Shown piece by piece: positions 8,766-17,542 of a DNA stretch of 39,139 nt. The stretch spans positions 1 to 39,139 of the forward strand of contig SHVZ01000024.1 in NCBI GenBank assembly GCA_009694025.1, written 5' to 3'. Position 1 is the first letter of the stretch, and each line of letters starts with the position of its first letter. Below the pieces are notes generated by a model. That model did no database searches, was not told the origin of the DNA, and was given only the letters and a program-made list of their open reading frames with translations. The stretch is from Alphaproteobacteria bacterium (GTDB lineage Bacteria; Pseudomonadota; Alphaproteobacteria; SHVZ01). The position numbers were made by a program, and so were the translations under genes.

Positions 8766-9702
8766 AGCGCACCCGCGGATCGAGATAGACGTAGAGGACG
8801 TCGACGACGATGTTCATCAGCATCAGCGAGCCGGCGACGAACAGCAGCCCGCCCTGGATCATCGGGTAGTCGCGCCGAAGAATGGCGTTGCCCAGCAGCG
8901 AGCCAACGCCGGGGATGGAGAAGATCGCCTCGATCACCACCGAACCGGAGATCAACACCGACAGGATGATGCCGATGATCGTCACCACCGGGATCATGAC
9001 GTTGGCCATCGCGTGCTTGCCTACGATCAGGTGCTTGGGCAGGCCCTTGGCCTTGGCCGTCCGGATGTAGTCCTGGCGCAGGACCTCCAGCATGGTGGAC
9101 CGGGTGATGCGCGCCAAGAGCCCCATCTGCAACACGGCGAGCGACACCGCCGCCAGGGTCGTGGTCCGGAACCAACCCCACAGATCGGTCTGCCAGGGAA
9201 TGTAGCCGCCCGACGGCAGCCAGCCGAGATGCACGGCGAACAGCACGATCATCATGAGGCCGAGCCAGAAGTTCGGTATCGACACGCCGAGGAGCGCGAA
9301 GGTCATCACCGTCTGATCGACCCAGGTGTTCTGGCGAAGGGCGGCGATGACGCCGGCGAGTATGCCGAAGAAGAGGGTGAGGATCATGGCGTAGATCGAG
9401 ATCGAGATCGTCACCGGCAACCTCTCGATGGTCGCCTCGAGCACCGGTTTGCCGAGGAGAAGCGAGCGGCCGAGATCGCCTTGCAGGGCGCCGGCGTAGA
9501 ACTTGAGCAGTTGGACGTGGAAGGGCTTGTCGAGCCCGAGGTTCTCCCGGATGGCCTGGAGCTCGGCCGGTGTCGCCGACGGCCCGCCGATCAGCGTCGC
9601 CGCGTCTCCCGGGACCAGCTGCATGATCGAGAACGAGATCAGGCTGACCAGCGCCAGGATCGGCACCGCCTGAATCAAGCGTTGCAGGATGTAGCGACCC
9701 AT
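8749..9702 (-). CDS. Peptide ABC transporter permease (DppB/OppB type)
   Basis: The 317-residue inner-membrane protein begins MGRYILQRLIQAVPIL, the typical first helix of B-type peptide permeases, followed by the periplasmic VPGDAAT segment. The coupling motif region DYIRTAKAKGLPKHLIVGKH and IFSIPGVGSLLGNAI match the family. Codons start at ATG 9702 with only a weak ribosome binding site. The gene is separated from SBP2 by a strong hairpin, suggesting that the permease is made at a lower level than the binding protein. Confidence 0.93.
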   Translation of the reverse strand: MGRYILQRLIQAVPILALVSLISFSIMQLVPGDAATLIGGPSATPAELQAIRENLGLDKPFHVQLLKFYAGALQGDLGRSLLLGKPVLEATIERLPVTISISIYAMILTLFFGILAGVIAALRQNTWVDQTVMTFALLGVSIPNFWLGLMMIVLFAVHLGWLPSGGYIPWQTDLWGWFRTTTLAAVSLAVLQMGLLARITRSTMLEVLRQDYIRTAKAKGLPKHLIVGKHAMANVMIPVVTIIGIILSVLISGSVVIEAIFSIPGVGSLLGNAILRRDYPMIQGGLLFVAGSLMLMNIVVDVLYVYLDPRVRYDRGK

Positions 9703-9746
9703 GAAGCGATCAGACCCGTAGACAGGCGTGGACGGTACGGACCGAA

Positions 9747-9787
9747 ACGACGAAGGGCGGAGCCGAACCGTCTCCGCCCTTCATCGT
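9747..9787 (-). terminator. Hairpin between SBP2 and the permease genes
   Basis: GAAGGGCGGAG (9752-9762) pairs perfectly with CTCCGCCCTTC (9772-9782). The stem extends outward by four more pairs after one mismatch. No strong U-tract follows on the minus strand, so it is more likely a partial terminator or an mRNA-stabilising stem than a full stop. It fits the common design in which a binding protein is made in excess over its permease. Confidence 0.65.
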
Positions 9788-9827
9788 CAACGGTCATTCC
9801 CCGTTTGAGCTCCGAAACGTCGTAGTC

Positions 9828-11411
9828 TCAGTCGAAGTAGACGTTGGCGGCGCGCTGGATTCGATACGGCCGGAAATTCTTCACGTTCGACCGAACCGCC
9901 TGCAACTGATTCAAGGCGCCGAAGGGAAGAACCAGCACCTGATCGAGCAGGCGCACCTGGGCGCGGGCGAAGGCGGCCTTGCGGATGTCCGGGGTCGCGC
10001 CGTTCACCATCTCGTCGAAGGCGTCGTTGAACGGCTTGTCGGCGTCCGCCGGCGTCTTCGGCTTGTAGGCGCTCTGCGGGGCGGCGTACTGACGGATGGT
10101 CTGGACCGGGCCCTGCACCGGCCCGTTGCCGCTGGCGTTGAAGAAAAGGTTCCAGCCGGTCGCGGAGTTGGACCACGTCTGCGCCGCCGCCGGCCAGTCG
10201 ACCACCGACAGCTTGACGTTGATGCCGATCGCTTTCAGCTGCTCCGCCACGACCAGCGAGGCGTTGTACATCGAGGTGTAGTCCTTGTTCGTCAGCAGAA
10301 CCACCTCCTCGCCCTTGTAGCCGGACTCGGTCAGGAGCTGCTTCGCCTTCGCCGGGTTTTTCTGATTGTAGGTCTCCTTGCCGGCGTCGGTGTATTGGGA
10401 CTGGCCGGGGTACTGGAAGCCGACGTTGAGCCGGAAGGCGCCGTCGGAGGCCGACTCCATGATCTCGTCCATGTTGAGCACGGCCTGTATGGCCTGGCGG
10501 AACTTGAGATTGTCGGTCGGCGCAGCCGAGATGTTCACCTCGGCCACCTGGATCCAGAAGTTGTTGAGATAGGTCAGAACGATGTTCTTGTTCTCTTTCA
10601 AGCGTGCCTGGGACGTGACCGGGAGATCCTCGACCGCGTGAAGCCCTCCGGTCTCAATTCCTGCCACCCGTGCGCCGGGCTCGGTGACGATGCGGTAGGT
10701 CACGGTATCGACACAGGCAACCCGATAGCCGGCGAAGCCGTCGGTGTTGTTGTAGCGGGTATCGGGCGTGTAGCCATCGAAGCGCTTCAGCTTCACATGG
10801 CTGTCCGCGACGTTCTCGACGAGCTCGAACGGGCCGGTGCCGATGGACGGCAGCTGCATGGCTGGCGCCGTCGCGTTTTCCGCCGGAATGATCGCGACCG
10901 GCACCAGGAACGAGCTCAAATTCTCGAGGAAGGTGGGCTGCGGCGTCTTCATGTGGATGACGAAGGTCGAGGCGTCCCGTGCCTCCCACTTGTCGACCGG
11001 AGCCAGCATGCCGCGGTCGATGCCCATCTGCTTGTAGCGATCGAACGTGGCAACGACGTCGGCCGTGGTCAGCGGCTTGCCGTTGTGGAACTTGACCCCG
11101 GGCCTGAGCTTGAAGACGTAGGTCTTGCCGTCCGCGCTGGTCTCGACCGAGGCCGCCAGATTCGGCATCACCGCGAAGTTCTCGTCGCGGATCAGCAGGG
11201 TCTCGAAGATGCTCATCGCGATGTTGCGGGTCGAGGCCGCCGCCGAGGTGTGGGTATCCAGGCTGTTGACCTTGGCCTGCTGGCCGAAGACGAAGTCTCC
11301 GCCCTTTTTCGGGCAGGTGAACTGTTGAGCCTCGGCGCCGCCGCTGCCGAGCGCGAGCGCCGCGACCGAGGCCATGATCCATGCCGGCTTGCCGATATGA
11401 GCGAGCGCCAT
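9828..11411 (-). CDS. ABC transporter peptide-type substrate-binding protein (SBP2)
   Basis: The gene encodes a 527-residue periplasmic SBP_bac_5 family protein with a signal peptide ending at GAEA-QQ (about residue 28). The start is ATG at 11411, with AGGAGG upstream. It sits directly before the permease genes and is therefore the natural partner of this importer. It is co-linear with SBP3 (same length, no gaps over the first 240 residues, shared Cys33 and Cys233). The binding site is probably lined by the divergent residues, but the ligand cannot be read. A candidate promoter and a palindromic operator lie upstream. Confidence 0.93.
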   Translation of the reverse strand: MALAHIGKPAWIMASVAALALGSGGAEAQQFTCPKKGGDFVFGQQAKVNSLDTHTSAAASTRNIAMSIFETLLIRDENFAVMPNLAASVETSADGKTYVFKLRPGVKFHNGKPLTTADVVATFDRYKQMGIDRGMLAPVDKWEARDASTFVIHMKTPQPTFLENLSSFLVPVAIIPAENATAPAMQLPSIGTGPFELVENVADSHVKLKRFDGYTPDTRYNNTDGFAGYRVACVDTVTYRIVTEPGARVAGIETGGLHAVEDLPVTSQARLKENKNIVLTYLNNFWIQVAEVNISAAPTDNLKFRQAIQAVLNMDEIMESASDGAFRLNVGFQYPGQSQYTDAGKETYNQKNPAKAKQLLTESGYKGEEVVLLTNKDYTSMYNASLVVAEQLKAIGINVKLSVVDWPAAAQTWSNSATGWNLFFNASGNGPVQGPVQTIRQYAAPQSAYKPKTPADADKPFNDAFDEMVNGATPDIRKAAFARAQVRLLDQVLVLPFGALNQLQAVRSNVKNFRPYRIQRAANVYFD

Positions 11412-11474
11412 GACGGGTTTCCTCCTTGGTGAGCCGTTGCCTGTCGGAAAACTTTCTGTCGTCCGGGTTCCGGA

Positions 11475-11490
11475 GAGACCCCGGTTTCTC
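11475..11490. promoter_or_regulatory. Candidate operator GAGAnnCCGGnnTCTC
   Basis: GAGACCCCGGTTTCTC is an imperfect palindrome with symmetric GAGA/TCTC ends and a CCGG core. It lies just downstream of the predicted -10 of the SBP2 promoter, where a bound repressor would block transcription. A related sequence lies at 14541-14570. The regulator is not in the window. Confidence 0.4.
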
Positions 11491-11495
11491 GCACT

Positions 11496-11524
11496 ACAGT
11501 AGCCACAGGAGCCATTTCGGGCAA
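11496..11524 (-). promoter_or_regulatory. Candidate sigma-70 promoter for SBP2 and the permease operon
   Basis: On the minus strand TTGCCC (11519-11524) and TACTGT (11496-11501) are separated by 17 bases, about 85 bases upstream of the SBP2 start codon. Both boxes are reasonable matches to the housekeeping consensus. Confidence 0.45.
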
Positions 11525-11592
11525 TCTCGCCACGATGGGCCCTGAAATCACGGATTCGTCAGCGCCTTTCCTCTCGGAAACAGGCGGATCGG

Positions 11593-12765
11593 CTAGTTCG
11601 CCCGGTGTCTTTGGACGAAGTCCTCGTCGACCTCGACGCCGATGCCGGGCGTATCCGGGATCGGCACGGTGCCGTCCGGCTGAAGCCTGAACGACGCTCT
11701 GGCTATGCCCGCCGTCAGCGCGCTCTGGCTCACGTTGAACTCGACGAAGCGGGCCCTCGGCAGGGTCGAGATGAGCTGCAGGCTGTAGCCGGTGAGCAGG
11801 TGGGTGAGCCACGAATGGGGCACCAGGTCGATGCCGGCCTGCTCAGCCATCTCGGCGACCCGCTTGGCGACGCTGACCCCGCCGCAGCGCGAGAGATCGG
11901 GCTGGATCACGTCGACGCAGCCCTCGCCGATGAAGCGCTGGAAGTCCCAGACGGTGGCGACCTGCTCGCCCGCCGCGATCGGCACCGGGCTGCGTGAGCG
12001 GATATAGGCGTATTCGTCGAAGCGCTCGGGGTGGATGAAGTCCTCGCACCAGCCGACGCCGTAGTCGGCAAGCCATTCGACGAGCGCAACGGCGTCCCGC
12101 CGGCTCCGCATCGGCCCCGGCGTCTTCCACCCCGCCGGATACCAGCCGGGATCGACCAGGAGGTGGCGCTCGGGCCCGAGGGCCTCGCGGGCGGCAGCGA
12201 CCAACTCGCGGTCGCGGCCGGGATCCTCGCCGAAGACGCCCCAGCCGAACTTGACCGCGTGGAAGCCCCGGTCGACATAGCCCTGGGCCGCCGCCTTCAT
12301 GCCCTCCGGCGTCTCGCGGAAGAGGGTGGAGGCATAGGCCATCACCCGGTCGTGGCGGCGGCCGCCGAGCAGGCGCGCCAGCGACACGCCCGCCGCCTGC
12401 GAGCGGATCGACCACAGGCAGTTGTCGATCGCCGAGATGCACTGGATCGCGATGCCGCGGCGGCCGTAATAGGCGCTGCCGACATAAAGCTTGTCCCAGA
12501 GCCGCTCGACGTCGAGCGGGTTCTCGCCGATCAGCAGTTCGCCCAGCGTCTTGAAGCCGAGCACCGCCATGCCCTGGCCGGCGATGATGGCGACCGCGGC
12601 GGGCGCCAGGGTCTCGGCATCGGCCCAGCCGGTGAGCCCCTCGTCGGTCGCGACCCGGACCAGCAGCTGCCAGTCGCCGTTGTCGGTCGCCTCCTCGGCA
12701 CCGGCGGTGGCACCGTAGGTCTGCGTGCCTTTCAGCAGGATCGGCTCGACCGCGGTGATGCGCAT
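11593..12765 (-). CDS. Mandelate racemase / enolase-superfamily enzyme
   Basis: The protein has 390 residues with an enolase-like N-terminal domain and a TIM barrel. Likely metal ligands are Asp205 (LLVDPGW), Glu241 (WCEDF) and Glu267 (AAGEQ). Lys172 (VKFGWG) and His317 (VPHSW) are in the positions of the catalytic base and acid. KFGW replaces the KxK of mandelate racemase, as in several acid-sugar dehydratase-like subgroups. The start is ATG at 12765; the longer frame would run back through the SBP1 gene. The enzyme would abstract the proton alpha to a carboxylate. It lies between SBP1 and SBP2, which suggests that it acts on an imported compound. The substrate is unknown. Confidence 0.88.
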   Translation of the reverse strand: MRITAVEPILLKGTQTYGATAGAEEATDNGDWQLLVRVATDEGLTGWADAETLAPAAVAIIAGQGMAVLGFKTLGELLIGENPLDVERLWDKLYVGSAYYGRRGIAIQCISAIDNCLWSIRSQAAGVSLARLLGGRRHDRVMAYASTLFRETPEGMKAAAQGYVDRGFHAVKFGWGVFGEDPGRDRELVAAAREALGPERHLLVDPGWYPAGWKTPGPMRSRRDAVALVEWLADYGVGWCEDFIHPERFDEYAYIRSRSPVPIAAGEQVATVWDFQRFIGEGCVDVIQPDLSRCGGVSVAKRVAEMAEQAGIDLVPHSWLTHLLTGYSLQLISTLPRARFVEFNVSQSALTAGIARASFRLQPDGTVPIPDTPGIGVEVDEDFVQRHRAN

Positions 12766-12784
12766 CCGGGACCTCGGCCAGGCA

Positions 12785-12819
12785 AAAGAAAGCCGCGGGC
12801 GCCCGGAAGCGCCCGCGGC
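12785..12819 (-). terminator. Rho-independent terminator after SBP1
   Basis: An 11-bp perfect GC stem (GCCGCGGGCGC at 12792-12802, GCGCCCGCGGC at 12809-12819) with a 6-base loop is followed on the minus strand by TTTCTTTTG. It lies between SBP1 and the enolase-superfamily gene and would end or attenuate transcription after the binding protein. Confidence 0.8.
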
Positions 12820-12832
12820 GGGGTGACGACGA

Positions 12833-14410
12833 TCAGTTCTTCTCGATGTTCCAGTAGACGACGGTGTTGGCCTTGAGAATGCCGGTGACGTTCTTCCGCC
12901 ACAGGAACGGCTGCTGATACTGGCCGACCGGCAGAACCGGGATGTTCTCCTCCCACAGCCGCTTGTGCAGCGTCTCGCCGAGCTGCTTCTGCTTCGCCGG
13001 GTCGGTCTCGCGGATGAAGGCCTGGCGGATCTTCTCCAGCTCGGCATCGCAGGGCCAGCCGAACCAGGCGGCGTCGCAGTTCGTCGTCGAGATGTTGCTC
13101 GACATCGGGTTCGCCTGGGAAGCAGTGCCGGATCCGGTATGGAAGATGTTCCAGCCGCCCTGGGCCGGCGGCTCCTTCTTCGACCGCCGGGTCACGATGC
13201 TGCCCCAGTCCTGGATCACCAGCTCGACGTTGACGCCGATCTTCTTCAGGTTCTCGGCGCTCACCAGGGTGAAGGCGTTGAGGAACGCGATGTCGGCCGC
13301 GCCCATCAGCAGTACCTTCTCGCCCTTGTAGCCGGACTCGATCATCAGCTGCTTGGCTTTTTCGAGGTTCTGCTTGCGGTATTGCTCGGAGCCCGCCTCG
13401 GTGCCGTAGGGCGTGCCGCAGATCCAGAGAGAGAAGCACTCCCGCCAGTACTTCGCCGGACCGATGCCCGCCGCCAGATACTCCTTCTGGTCGATCATCA
13501 GCGCGACCGCCTGCCGGGCCTTCAGGTTGTTGAACGGCGGATGCAGGTGGTTCATCCGCAGGAGACCGAAGCCCTCGGTCGGCCAGATCGTGCCGACGAC
13601 GACGTCCGGGTTCTTCTCGACCGTTGCCACCAAGTCGATCGCCGTCTGGTCGAGGAAGTCGACCTCGCCGGCGTTGAAGGCGGCGAAAACGGTCGCCGGG
13701 TCCGGGATGACCCGGTACTCGACCCGGTCGATCTTCACCACCTTGCCGCCGGCGAAGCCCGACGGCTGCTCGCTGCGCGGCACATAGTCCTTGAACTTGT
13801 CGTAGACGACCTTGGAGCCCGGCACCCATTCGGCCTTGTTGAAGCTGAACGGGCCGGAGCCGATCGGCTCGGTGATCGGCGTGTTCGGATCGACCAGCGC
13901 TTCCTTCTCGCGGTAGATACCGGCGAGATTCGACGATCCGCCGAGCGCGTAGAGCAGCAGGCCGAAAGGCTCCTTCAGCTTGATGGTGAAGGTCTTGTCG
14001 TCGACTGCGTCGATCGAGGCCAGGAACGGCTCGATCGAGCGACCCAGCACCTCGCGCTTCACCAGGCGCCTCACCGAGGCGACCACATCCTTGGTGGTGA
14101 CCGGCGAGCCGTCATGGAACTTGAGGCCCGGCCGCAAGGTCATCGTGTAGGTGAGCTTGTCCGCCGACAGCGTATGACGCTCGACCATCTGCGGCTGGGA
14201 CTCGGTCTTGTCGTCCCAGCTGAACAGCGTGTCCAAGATCGCGCCCATGTGCATGGCCGTGATGGTCGCGGTGGTCTGGTAGCCGTCGAGAACCTTCAAG
14301 TCGGCGTGGGGAACGACCCTCAGCACCTTCTGCTGCGCCCAGGCATCGCCGGAGGCGAGCGCGAGGAGCGCGGCAGCGGCGGCGACGGCCGTCGAGCGCA
14401 TGCGTTTCAT
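12833..14410 (-). CDS. ABC transporter peptide-type substrate-binding protein (SBP1)
   Basis: The gene encodes a 525-residue periplasmic protein of the SBP_bac_5 family with a signal peptide ending at DAWA-QQ (about residue 25). The start is ATG at 14410, with GGGAGG upstream. Family landmarks include LRPGLKFHDGSPVTTKDV and SGPFSFNKAEWVPGS. It is clearly more distant from SBP2 and SBP3 than those are from each other and lacks the Cys33/Cys233 pair. It has no permease genes of its own, so it probably delivers a different ligand to the shared downstream importer. It lies head-to-head with the second M81 gene. Confidence 0.92.
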   Translation of the reverse strand: MKRMRSTAVAAAAALLALASGDAWAQQKVLRVVPHADLKVLDGYQTTATITAMHMGAILDTLFSWDDKTESQPQMVERHTLSADKLTYTMTLRPGLKFHDGSPVTTKDVVASVRRLVKREVLGRSIEPFLASIDAVDDKTFTIKLKEPFGLLLYALGGSSNLAGIYREKEALVDPNTPITEPIGSGPFSFNKAEWVPGSKVVYDKFKDYVPRSEQPSGFAGGKVVKIDRVEYRVIPDPATVFAAFNAGEVDFLDQTAIDLVATVEKNPDVVVGTIWPTEGFGLLRMNHLHPPFNNLKARQAVALMIDQKEYLAAGIGPAKYWRECFSLWICGTPYGTEAGSEQYRKQNLEKAKQLMIESGYKGEKVLLMGAADIAFLNAFTLVSAENLKKIGVNVELVIQDWGSIVTRRSKKEPPAQGGWNIFHTGSGTASQANPMSSNISTTNCDAAWFGWPCDAELEKIRQAFIRETDPAKQKQLGETLHKRLWEENIPVLPVGQYQQPFLWRKNVTGILKANTVVYWNIEKN

Positions 14411-14433
14411 GGATTAAGTCCTCCCGTGTTGTG

Positions 14434-14450
14434 GGGTGACCCGGTCACCC
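14434..14450. promoter_or_regulatory. Perfect palindrome in the SBP1 leader
   Basis: GGGTGACC-C-GGTCACCC has perfect 8-bp arms around one central base. It lies 24-40 bases upstream of the SBP1 start, between the gene and its presumed promoter. It could be a repressor operator; a 1-base centre is too tight for an RNA hairpin without unpairing. Confidence 0.45.
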
Positions 14451-14540
14451 GCCTCGATGGTGCACAGTTTCCTCGTCCGATCAAAGATTTCCGTTGGGAA
14501 AGCGGAACCGCGGGCTGGTGCCGCCGGGGTCGGGGCTGAC

Positions 14541-14570
14541 GTCCGGGTATTCCGGAAATGCCGGGTTTCT
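14541..14570. promoter_or_regulatory. Element shared with the SBP2 upstream region
   Basis: GTCCGGGT, TCCGGA and CCGG(G)TTTCT occur here in the same order and nearly the same spacing as at 11461-11490. It also contains the palindrome TTCCGGAA. It lies between the divergent SBP1 and second M81 genes, so a common regulator could bind both sites. This is an inference from only two sites. Confidence 0.4.
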
Positions 14571-14617
14571 CACGATTTCCGATGAGGATCGGCTAGCGTC
14601 CCGACCGGAGGTTGCCT

Positions 14618-16099
14618 ATGACCCGTGTGCTCTTCGCCAACCTGTTCCACGAGACCCACACCTTCCTTCCGGAGCCGACCCGGCTTTCGGACTTCGAGGC
14701 GCTGAAGGGCGAAGAGACGTTCCGCCGCCTTGGCGACGGCTCGAACATCGACGGCTTCCTGAGCCGCGCCCGGGCCCACGGCTGGACCGTGTTGCCGACC
14801 GCCGACTACCAAGCGATGCCATCAGGCACCGTCGATCACCAGGTGTTCGAGAGCTTCTGGGCCGACATCGAGCGGGAGATGGCGAAGCTCAAAGGCACGG
14901 CGATCGACGCGGTCTATCTCTCGCTCCACGGCGCCATGGTCACGGACCGCGAGGTCGATCCGGAGGGCGAGCTGCTTGCCCGCCTGCGGCCTCTGTTGCC
15001 TCCGGAGACACCGATGTTCGGCGTCTTCGACCTCCACGCGAATTTCACCCGGAGGATGGCGGAGCTCTCGGACTGCCTCGTCGCCTATCGTGAGAACCCG
15101 CACATCGATGCCCGCGATTCCGCGGTTCGAGCGACCGACCTCCTGGCCGAGGCCTTGAAGACGGGGCGGACCCCGAAGACCTACTGGCGCCATCCACCGC
15201 TGATGTGGCCACCGACCGGCGTCGGCACCGCCGATACCCCGATGCGCGATCTCGAGGCCACCGCCCGCCGGATCGAGGCCGAGGTGCCGGGCGTGCTCGT
15301 CGCCAACGTGGTCGCCGGCTTCGCCTTCGCCGACGTGCCGGACGTAGGTGTTTCCTTCACCATCGTCTCCGGCGGCGATCCCGAGGCGGCGGAAGCGGCG
15401 CTCGACCGGCTGGAGGCCGAGGCGATCCGCTTGAAGGAGGCAGGGGTACCGCGCGACCAGTCGGTCGACGAGGTGCTCGAGAAGATCCTGCCGGTCGAGC
15501 AAGGGCCGGTGCTGCTGGTCGAGCCCTCCGACAACATCGGCGGCGGCACCACCGGCGACGGCACAGGCATCCTGCGCGCGCTTCTCCGGCACAAAGTGCG
15601 TGAGGCCGCCGTCATCATCGCCGATCCGGAGTCGGTCGCGGCCATCGGCAAGACCTTGGTCGGCGACAGCGTGAGCCTCACCGTCGGCGGCAAGCGCAAT
15701 CCCTTCGACGAGGGCCCGGTCACGATGACGGCGACGCTGAGGTCGAAAAGCGATGGGCGCTTTACCCTCGAAGATCCGCGGAGCCACCTCGCCACCTTCG
15801 GGCTCGCCATCGACATGGGCCCCTCGGCGGTGGTCGAGCACGAAGGCATCCAGATCCTGCTGACCAGCCGGAAGATCCCGCCCTGGGATCTGGGACAGCT
15901 CCGCAGCCAGGGGATCGAGCCGACCACGCTCAAGGTGATCGGGATCAAGGCGGCGGTTGCCCATCGCCGCGCCTACGATCCCATCACCGTGGCGAGCTAC
16001 ACGGTCGCGACCCCCGGCCCGGGCATGAGCGACCTCACGAAATTCCCGTACAAGAAGGCGAAGCGCCCGCTCTATCCCCTCGACGACATCGGCGCCTGA
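14618..16099 (+). CDS. M81 family metallopeptidase (MlrC-like), second copy
   Basis: The 493-residue protein has the complete M81 pattern: FHETHTF (His11, Glu12) at the N-terminus, SLHGAMVTDREVDPEG, FDLHAN (Asp138, His140) and NPHIDARD (His162). The likely zinc ligands fall at exactly the same residue numbers as in the first copy. The start chosen is ATG at 14618, with CGGAGG six bases upstream; a TTG two codons earlier is less likely. There is no signal peptide, so it acts in the cytoplasm. It is head-to-head with SBP1 and 26 bases upstream of an exporter gene, probably in one transcript with it. It is expected to be a zinc peptidase or amidase, with unknown substrate. Confidence 0.93.
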   Translation: MTRVLFANLFHETHTFLPEPTRLSDFEALKGEETFRRLGDGSNIDGFLSRARAHGWTVLPTADYQAMPSGTVDHQVFESFWADIEREMAKLKGTAIDAVYLSLHGAMVTDREVDPEGELLARLRPLLPPETPMFGVFDLHANFTRRMAELSDCLVAYRENPHIDARDSAVRATDLLAEALKTGRTPKTYWRHPPLMWPPTGVGTADTPMRDLEATARRIEAEVPGVLVANVVAGFAFADVPDVGVSFTIVSGGDPEAAEAALDRLEAEAIRLKEAGVPRDQSVDEVLEKILPVEQGPVLLVEPSDNIGGGTTGDGTGILRALLRHKVREAAVIIADPESVAAIGKTLVGDSVSLTVGGKRNPFDEGPVTMTATLRSKSDGRFTLEDPRSHLATFGLAIDMGPSAVVEHEGIQILLTSRKIPPWDLGQLRSQGIEPTTLKVIGIKAAVAHRRAYDPITVASYTVATPGPGMSDLTKFPYKKAKRPLYPLDDIGA

Positions 16100-16125
16100 C
16101 GGTGTAGGGAGGATCGCCACGCCGG

Positions 16126-17511
16126 ATGCCCCGCCCGCAAACCATCGCGCTGATCGTCGCCTGCGCCTTGTTCATGGAAAATCTCGACGGCACGATCATC
16201 ACCACGGCGCTGCCGCAGATCGCCGCCGACTTCGGCGTCAATCCCGTCCATCTCAGCCTGTCGATCACCAGCTATCTCTTGGGGATGGCGGCCTTTATCC
16301 CGATCAGCGGCTGGCTCGCCGACAAGGTCGGCGCCCGCGACGTGTTCCGTGCCGCCATCGTCGTCTTCGTCCTCGCTTCGGTCGCCTGCGGGAGCTCGGT
16401 CAACCTGCCGATGCTGGCGACCTCGCGCTTCGTCCAGGGCATCGCCGGCGCGATGATGATGCCGGTCGGCCGGCTGGTGCTGCTCCGCAACTGCACCAAG
16501 GCCGAGCTCGTGCAGGCGCTGACCTACGTCACCATGCCGGCGATGATCGGCCCGATCGTCGGGCCGCCGCTCGGCGGCTTCATCGCCACCTACGCCGACT
16601 GGCGCTGGATCTTCTTCCTGAACGTGCCGGTGGGCATACTGGGGTTCATCCTCGTCAGCCTCAAGATCCCGCAGGAGCCGGTGCTGGCGCCGCCGCCGCT
16701 CGACATAATCGGATTCCTCATCTGTGCGACGGCGCTCTCCGGCCTGGTGATGGGCGTGGAGCTGGTCGGACGCAGCGACGAGAGCCCGGCGGCGGGCTTG
16801 GCGCTCCTCGGCATCGGCGCCGTCGCCGGGGCGATCTACCTCGTCCATGCCGGCCGCCGCGAGCGGCCGATCCTTCAGCTTCGCCTGCTCCGCATCCCGA
16901 CTTTCGGGCTGTCGGTGTTCGGCGGCTCGATCTTCCGCATCGGCGGCGGCGCGCTGCCCTTGCTGCTGCCGCTTTTGCTTCAGGTTGGTTTCGGCAAGAC
17001 GGCCTTCGCCGCCGGGCTCCTGACGTTCATCGGCGCGGTCGGGGCCTTCGCCATGAAGTTCACCGCCCGCGGCATCATCCGCGCCTTTGGCTTCCGTGCC
17101 GTGCTGATCGGCAACGGAGTGATCTCGGCCGGGCTCACCGGGCTCTACGGCATCTTCCGGCCCGAGAGCTCGGAAGTGCTGATCCTGGTCATTCTCTTGG
17201 CGAGCGGATTTTTCCGCTCGCTCCAGTTCACCTCGCTCAACGCCCTCGCCTTTGCCGACATGCGGCCCGAGGATCTGAGCCAGGCGACCAGCGTCTCCGG
17301 CACCGCGCAGCAGGTGGCGCAGAGCCTAGGCGTGGCGCTCGGCGCATCGGCGTTGCACCTGACGCTGGCGGCCAAATCGACCGACCGGCTCGACGCCGCC
17401 GACTTCTGGCCGGCCTTCCTTGCCGTCGCCGCGGTGACCCTGGTCTCGGCACTGGTATTCTTCCGCCTGGAGCGGAGCGCGGCCCAGCAGGTGAGCGGCC
17501 ACGGCGGCTAG
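16126..17511 (+). CDS. MFS transporter, DHA2-like (EmrB/QacA type)
   Basis: The protein has 461 residues with about 14 hydrophobic segments. The first helix region MENLDGTIITTALPQIAADF and the fifth-helix motif IGPIVGPPLGG followed by WRWIFFLNVPVG are typical of the DHA2 drug:H+ antiporters. The start is ATG at 16126, with AGGGAGGA about 15 bases upstream. It follows the second M81 gene by 26 bases and is probably cotranscribed, so it could remove a toxic substrate or product of that enzyme. No periplasmic adaptor gene of the EmrA type is nearby. Confidence 0.88.
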   Translation: MPRPQTIALIVACALFMENLDGTIITTALPQIAADFGVNPVHLSLSITSYLLGMAAFIPISGWLADKVGARDVFRAAIVVFVLASVACGSSVNLPMLATSRFVQGIAGAMMMPVGRLVLLRNCTKAELVQALTYVTMPAMIGPIVGPPLGGFIATYADWRWIFFLNVPVGILGFILVSLKIPQEPVLAPPPLDIIGFLICATALSGLVMGVELVGRSDESPAAGLALLGIGAVAGAIYLVHAGRRERPILQLRLLRIPTFGLSVFGGSIFRIGGGALPLLLPLLLQVGFGKTAFAAGLLTFIGAVGAFAMKFTARGIIRAFGFRAVLIGNGVISAGLTGLYGIFRPESSEVLILVILLASGFFRSLQFTSLNALAFADMRPEDLSQATSVSGTAQQVAQSLGVALGASALHLTLAAKSTDRLDAADFWPAFLAVAAVTLVSALVFFRLERSAAQQVSGHGG

Positions 17512-17542
17512 GAGCCCGGCGCCGGCGAGCGGGGCGTCCCGC

